Shown piece by piece: positions 34,612-36,878 of a stretch of DNA of 36,878 bases (position 1 is its first letter; each line of letters starts with the position of its first letter). Below the pieces are notes generated by a model. The model had not been told where the DNA came from. It worked only from the letters and a program-made list of their open reading frames with translations, and searched no databases. Both the position numbers and the translations under genes were made by a program. Source of the stretch: Zarea fungicola (lineage: Eukaryota; Ascomycota; Sordariomycetes; Hypocreales; Cordycipitaceae); contig FWCC01000444.1 in NCBI GenBank assembly GCA_900169235.1, forward strand, positions 1 to 36,878. Reading direction: 5' to 3'.

Positions 34612-36195
34612 TCAAGCGCCAGTAAGGCCACTCGCCATTGGGAACGCATGCGACTCGAGCAGGCTGGATGAAGCCACAAAGCTAAAGCCGCCAAAGACAT
34701 CGTCCTTGGCAGGTGCGCCAGACGCAATGGCCCAAGGATCCATGGACGATGAAACGGTGGGGCTCAGAGAGAGCTCGGTAAACTCGGGGGCAAAGTTCTC
34801 GGCAAGCTCCGGGTCGGTAATCATGGGCTGGATGGGCGGTTCCAGCTCCCGTGCGGCGAGTTTCTTCCAGTCAATCTTGCGAAAGAAGCGATGCGCCTTG
34901 ATGGTCTGCAGGTCCTTGGGCATGACGGAGCCAAGGCGCTTGCTCGGCTCCTTGCGCAGCAGTCTCGTGAGCAGGTCCTTTGCGTCGGCGCTGAGAAAGT
35001 AGGGCAGGGACAGCTTCTGCTTGACAATGTTGTCCTGAATCTTGGCGTGGTTCTGGCCGCGGAAGGGCGGGTTGCCAGTCATCAAGTCGTAGCCGAGGGC
35101 GCCAAAGGACCACCAATCGACGGCCTTGCCGTACTTCTTGCCGAGGATGACCTCGGGTGCCATGTACTCTACCGTTCCCAGGATGGAATGGCAGCTATCG
35201 GAGGATTCTTCGGCGCTGACCTTGGAAAGACCAAAGTCGGTGAGCAAAAGGTGGCCATCGGCATCAAGGAGACAATTTTCTGGCTTGAGGTCGCGATAGA
35301 CGACTCCGAGGTTGGTATGCAGGTGCGAAATAGCGAGCAACATCTCGGCCATGTAGAATGCCGCAACATTCTCGGAAAACATCTTTTCCGTGTTGAGATG
35401 GGTAAAGAGCTCGCCGCCCTGTCCGTACTCGAGAATCAGGTAGAGCTTCTCAAGGTCCTGAAAAGCGTAAAAGAGCTTGACAACAAAAGGGTGCCTATTG
35501 ACAGATTCAAGAATCTGTCTCTCCGTCTTGGTCTGCTCGACAAGCTTTCGATGGACAACCAGGGAGGCCTTCTTGAGCTGCTTCTGTGCATAGAGTTTTC
35601 CGGTGGTGCGCTGCTTGACAAGAAGGACGGTGCCGTAGGTGCCTTTGCCTAGGCATCGCAGTGGCTCAAACTCGTGGGCCGTCATCTTACGGCGCGGGTG
35701 GAGGCCGCCTTCGAGCGCCTCCATGATACCGGAGCGGTGGTCGCGGAGACTCTCGCTGACAAAGTCGTGCTCGAGGTTTACCTCGTACTCGGTGGATGCA
35801 GTGTCGGAGCGCTCGCTGCCCGCGTCGCTCTGGCAGCCGTCGCGGCTCTGGGAGCGGCTGGTCAACGCATGGCCCAGCGTTGATGCATTATCCGGTGCTC
35901 TGGTCAGGTTTGTAATGGAGCTCGAGCGGGAGGCATTGTCAAGGCTCAGCGGATCCATCTGCATGCGGAGCTTGGCGATGCCGGAGACGCTCGGGGAAGG
36001 CGTCGGGCGCATGACCGGGCTACAGTTGGCGCTGACAACGTCGTCGATGCGGTTGCGTCCGCGTCGATTCGCCTTGGGGAGGGTATCGCGGTGGCCCTTT
36101 CGCCCACCATAGTCAGAATCCTCGTCACCCGAGGTGACGGGAGTACCAGGAAATCCACGCACAACATTGCGCACGGCAGGAGCGGCGCCTATCAT
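34612..36195 (-). CDS. AGC protein kinase, S6-kinase-like (Psk1 type)
   Basis: Intronless, 527 residues. The N-terminus (1-170) is polar and Ser-rich. The kinase domain (about 176-438) has GKGTYG (183-188), the ATP-binding Lys205 (YAQKQ), Glu225, YRDLKPEN (Asp302), TDFGLSK (320-325) and an activation loop with Ser337 where most AGC kinases have Thr (HSILGTVEYMAPE). The AGC tail has a turn-motif-like LSLSPT (Ser478) and a hydrophobic motif FGGFSF (501-506) with Ser505 at the S6K Thr389 position. Together these suggest an S6-kinase relative activated by a PDK1-like kinase and TORC1; fission yeast Psk1 is the likely equivalent, which I infer from similarity of the kinase core. There is no C2 domain, which separates it from Sch9. 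The start at 36195 is supported by an AT-rich leader with stops upstream. Confidence 0.92.
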   Translation of the reverse strand: MIGAAPAVRNVVRGFPGTPVTSGDEDSDYGGRKGHRDTLPKANRRGRNRIDDVVSANCSPVMRPTPSPSVSGIAKLRMQMDPLSLDNASRSSSITNLTRAPDNASTLGHALTSRSQSRDGCQSDAGSERSDTASTEYEVNLEHDFVSESLRDHRSGIMEALEGGLHPRRKMTAHEFEPLRCLGKGTYGTVLLVKQRTTGKLYAQKQLKKASLVVHRKLVEQTKTERQILESVNRHPFVVKLFYAFQDLEKLYLILEYGQGGELFTHLNTEKMFSENVAAFYMAEMLLAISHLHTNLGVVYRDLKPENCLLDADGHLLLTDFGLSKVSAEESSDSCHSILGTVEYMAPEVILGKKYGKAVDWWSFGALGYDLMTGNPPFRGQNHAKIQDNIVKQKLSLPYFLSADAKDLLTRLLRKEPSKRLGSVMPKDLQTIKAHRFFRKIDWKKLAARELEPPIQPMITDPELAENFAPEFTELSLSPTVSSSMDPWAIASGAPAKDDVFGGFSFVASSSLLESHAFPMASGLTGA

Positions 36196-36878
36196 GATGC
36201 CGTGTATATTGATGTGTATCAGATGTGTTGCTATTTCGGAGCAGCAAAAGAAAAGAAAATGAAATAATAGTTAAAAAGTCTCAGGTGTATGTATACCTGC
36301 CCTCTTGCGGAGGGATCAGGGTGGCAAGCGCGCGGGGGGATCGTGATGGAGTCAATTCGAGCCACGACGTCGCTCGGGATCCGCGCGCTGTGTCTCGTCC
36401 TGTCGCAAGGCTTGGGTGTTCAGTAGGCTGGCTACACGCATCTGGTATTTGAAAAAAGAAGATTGGGGGTAAGAATCGGTTTGTACAGGCATTTGTAGCA
36501 GGTTATTGGCGGGATAAACGAAGGGTTCGTTCTTTGTCTGTGAAGGGGCAGTTTCGTCAGTAAAGACGTTGGTGTAGGGGGAAGGAGGGAAAGCGAGCGA
36601 GGGAGGCGGCTTGGGCAAGACGGTCTTTTTTTCTCTTGCCCTTGATTTTTTTTTTTCGTGGCGTTTACACGAGCCAAAAGAATGCTACTAATAAATGGCC
36701 TTTTAATGCATGTCAGCTTAGTGGCTCTTTTTTAGAGTCTCCAGGCCTGTAAAGTGCGGGGAGTCGCTAAAAAAAGCCGTCAGTGAATCGAAGATCGCTA
36801 CAGTAAAGTTCGCTAATTATAAACCCACTAAATGATTGGCGACTGCGGCCTGCCAGCCAGCCAGGCATGTGGGTGACA
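36196..36878. other. Promoter/leader of the Psk1-like kinase and right edge
   Basis: No gene is supported. Read on the minus strand, 36570-36615 is a strong pyrimidine tract (plus-strand GGGAAGGAGGGAAAGCGAGC), probably close to the transcription start. The final 150 bases show nothing recognisable. Confidence 0.45.

Noticed and set aside
34891..35652. 253-codon open frame antisense to the Psk1-like kinase
   Set aside because: Mirror of a well-supported kinase coding region; composition is biased and no motif is seen.

Overview
The window is nuclear DNA of a filamentous ascomycete. This is shown by compact protein-coding genes on both strands, short introns (about 48-125 nt; one of 295 nt) with GTRNGT donors and CTAAC/CTGAC-like branch points, pyrimidine-rich leaders, and clearly fungal families: a Zn2Cys6 regulator with a fungal-specific middle homology region, Sch9, an Nar1 with the fungal domain layout, and a CDH-cytochrome/b561 protein. 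Gene style and protein sequences look like Pezizomycotina, probably Sordariomycetes/Hypocreales, but I cannot fix the genus.

Layout, left to right: a six-exon Zn2Cys6 transcription factor (586-3318, +) with an apparent 3-nt microexon; DAHP synthase of the Aro3 type (4367-5745, +); a three-finger C2H2 protein resembling the INO80 subunit Iec1 (6363-7729, +); the cytosolic Fe-S assembly factor NAR1 (8721-10568, +), convergent with a SUZ/SUZ-C RNA-binding protein (10645-11512, -); a small unrecognised gene (12087-12387, +) with a suspicious open extension past its stop; about 6 kb with little coding content, holding a candidate small spliced ORF at 15576-15867; the TOR-pathway kinase SCH9 (18340-21192, +); the mitochondrial ATP synthase subunit h gene ATP14 (22796-23649, -), which has a 15-nt exon; a secreted or membrane DOMON/cytochrome b561 protein (24343-25720, -); about 3.2 kb of gene-poor DNA; a ten-exon ABCC-type full transporter (28896-34036, +) with an unresolved reading-frame break in transmembrane domain 1; and a second S6-kinase-like AGC kinase of the Psk1 type (34612-36195, -).

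Most genes are housekeeping (aromatic amino-acid synthesis, Fe-S assembly, ATP synthase, chromatin, TOR/S6K signalling). The b561 protein and the ABC transporter flank the gene-poor block and are the most accessory-like. I find no operon-like cluster, mobile element, CRISPR array, tRNA or rRNA. I did not find a convincing new multi-gene system. The best leads are gene-structure oddities: the 3-nt microexon that completes a zinc cluster, the 15-nt exon in ATP14, the transporter frame break, and the stop-interrupted small gene. Two S6K-class kinases also lie about 13 kb apart.
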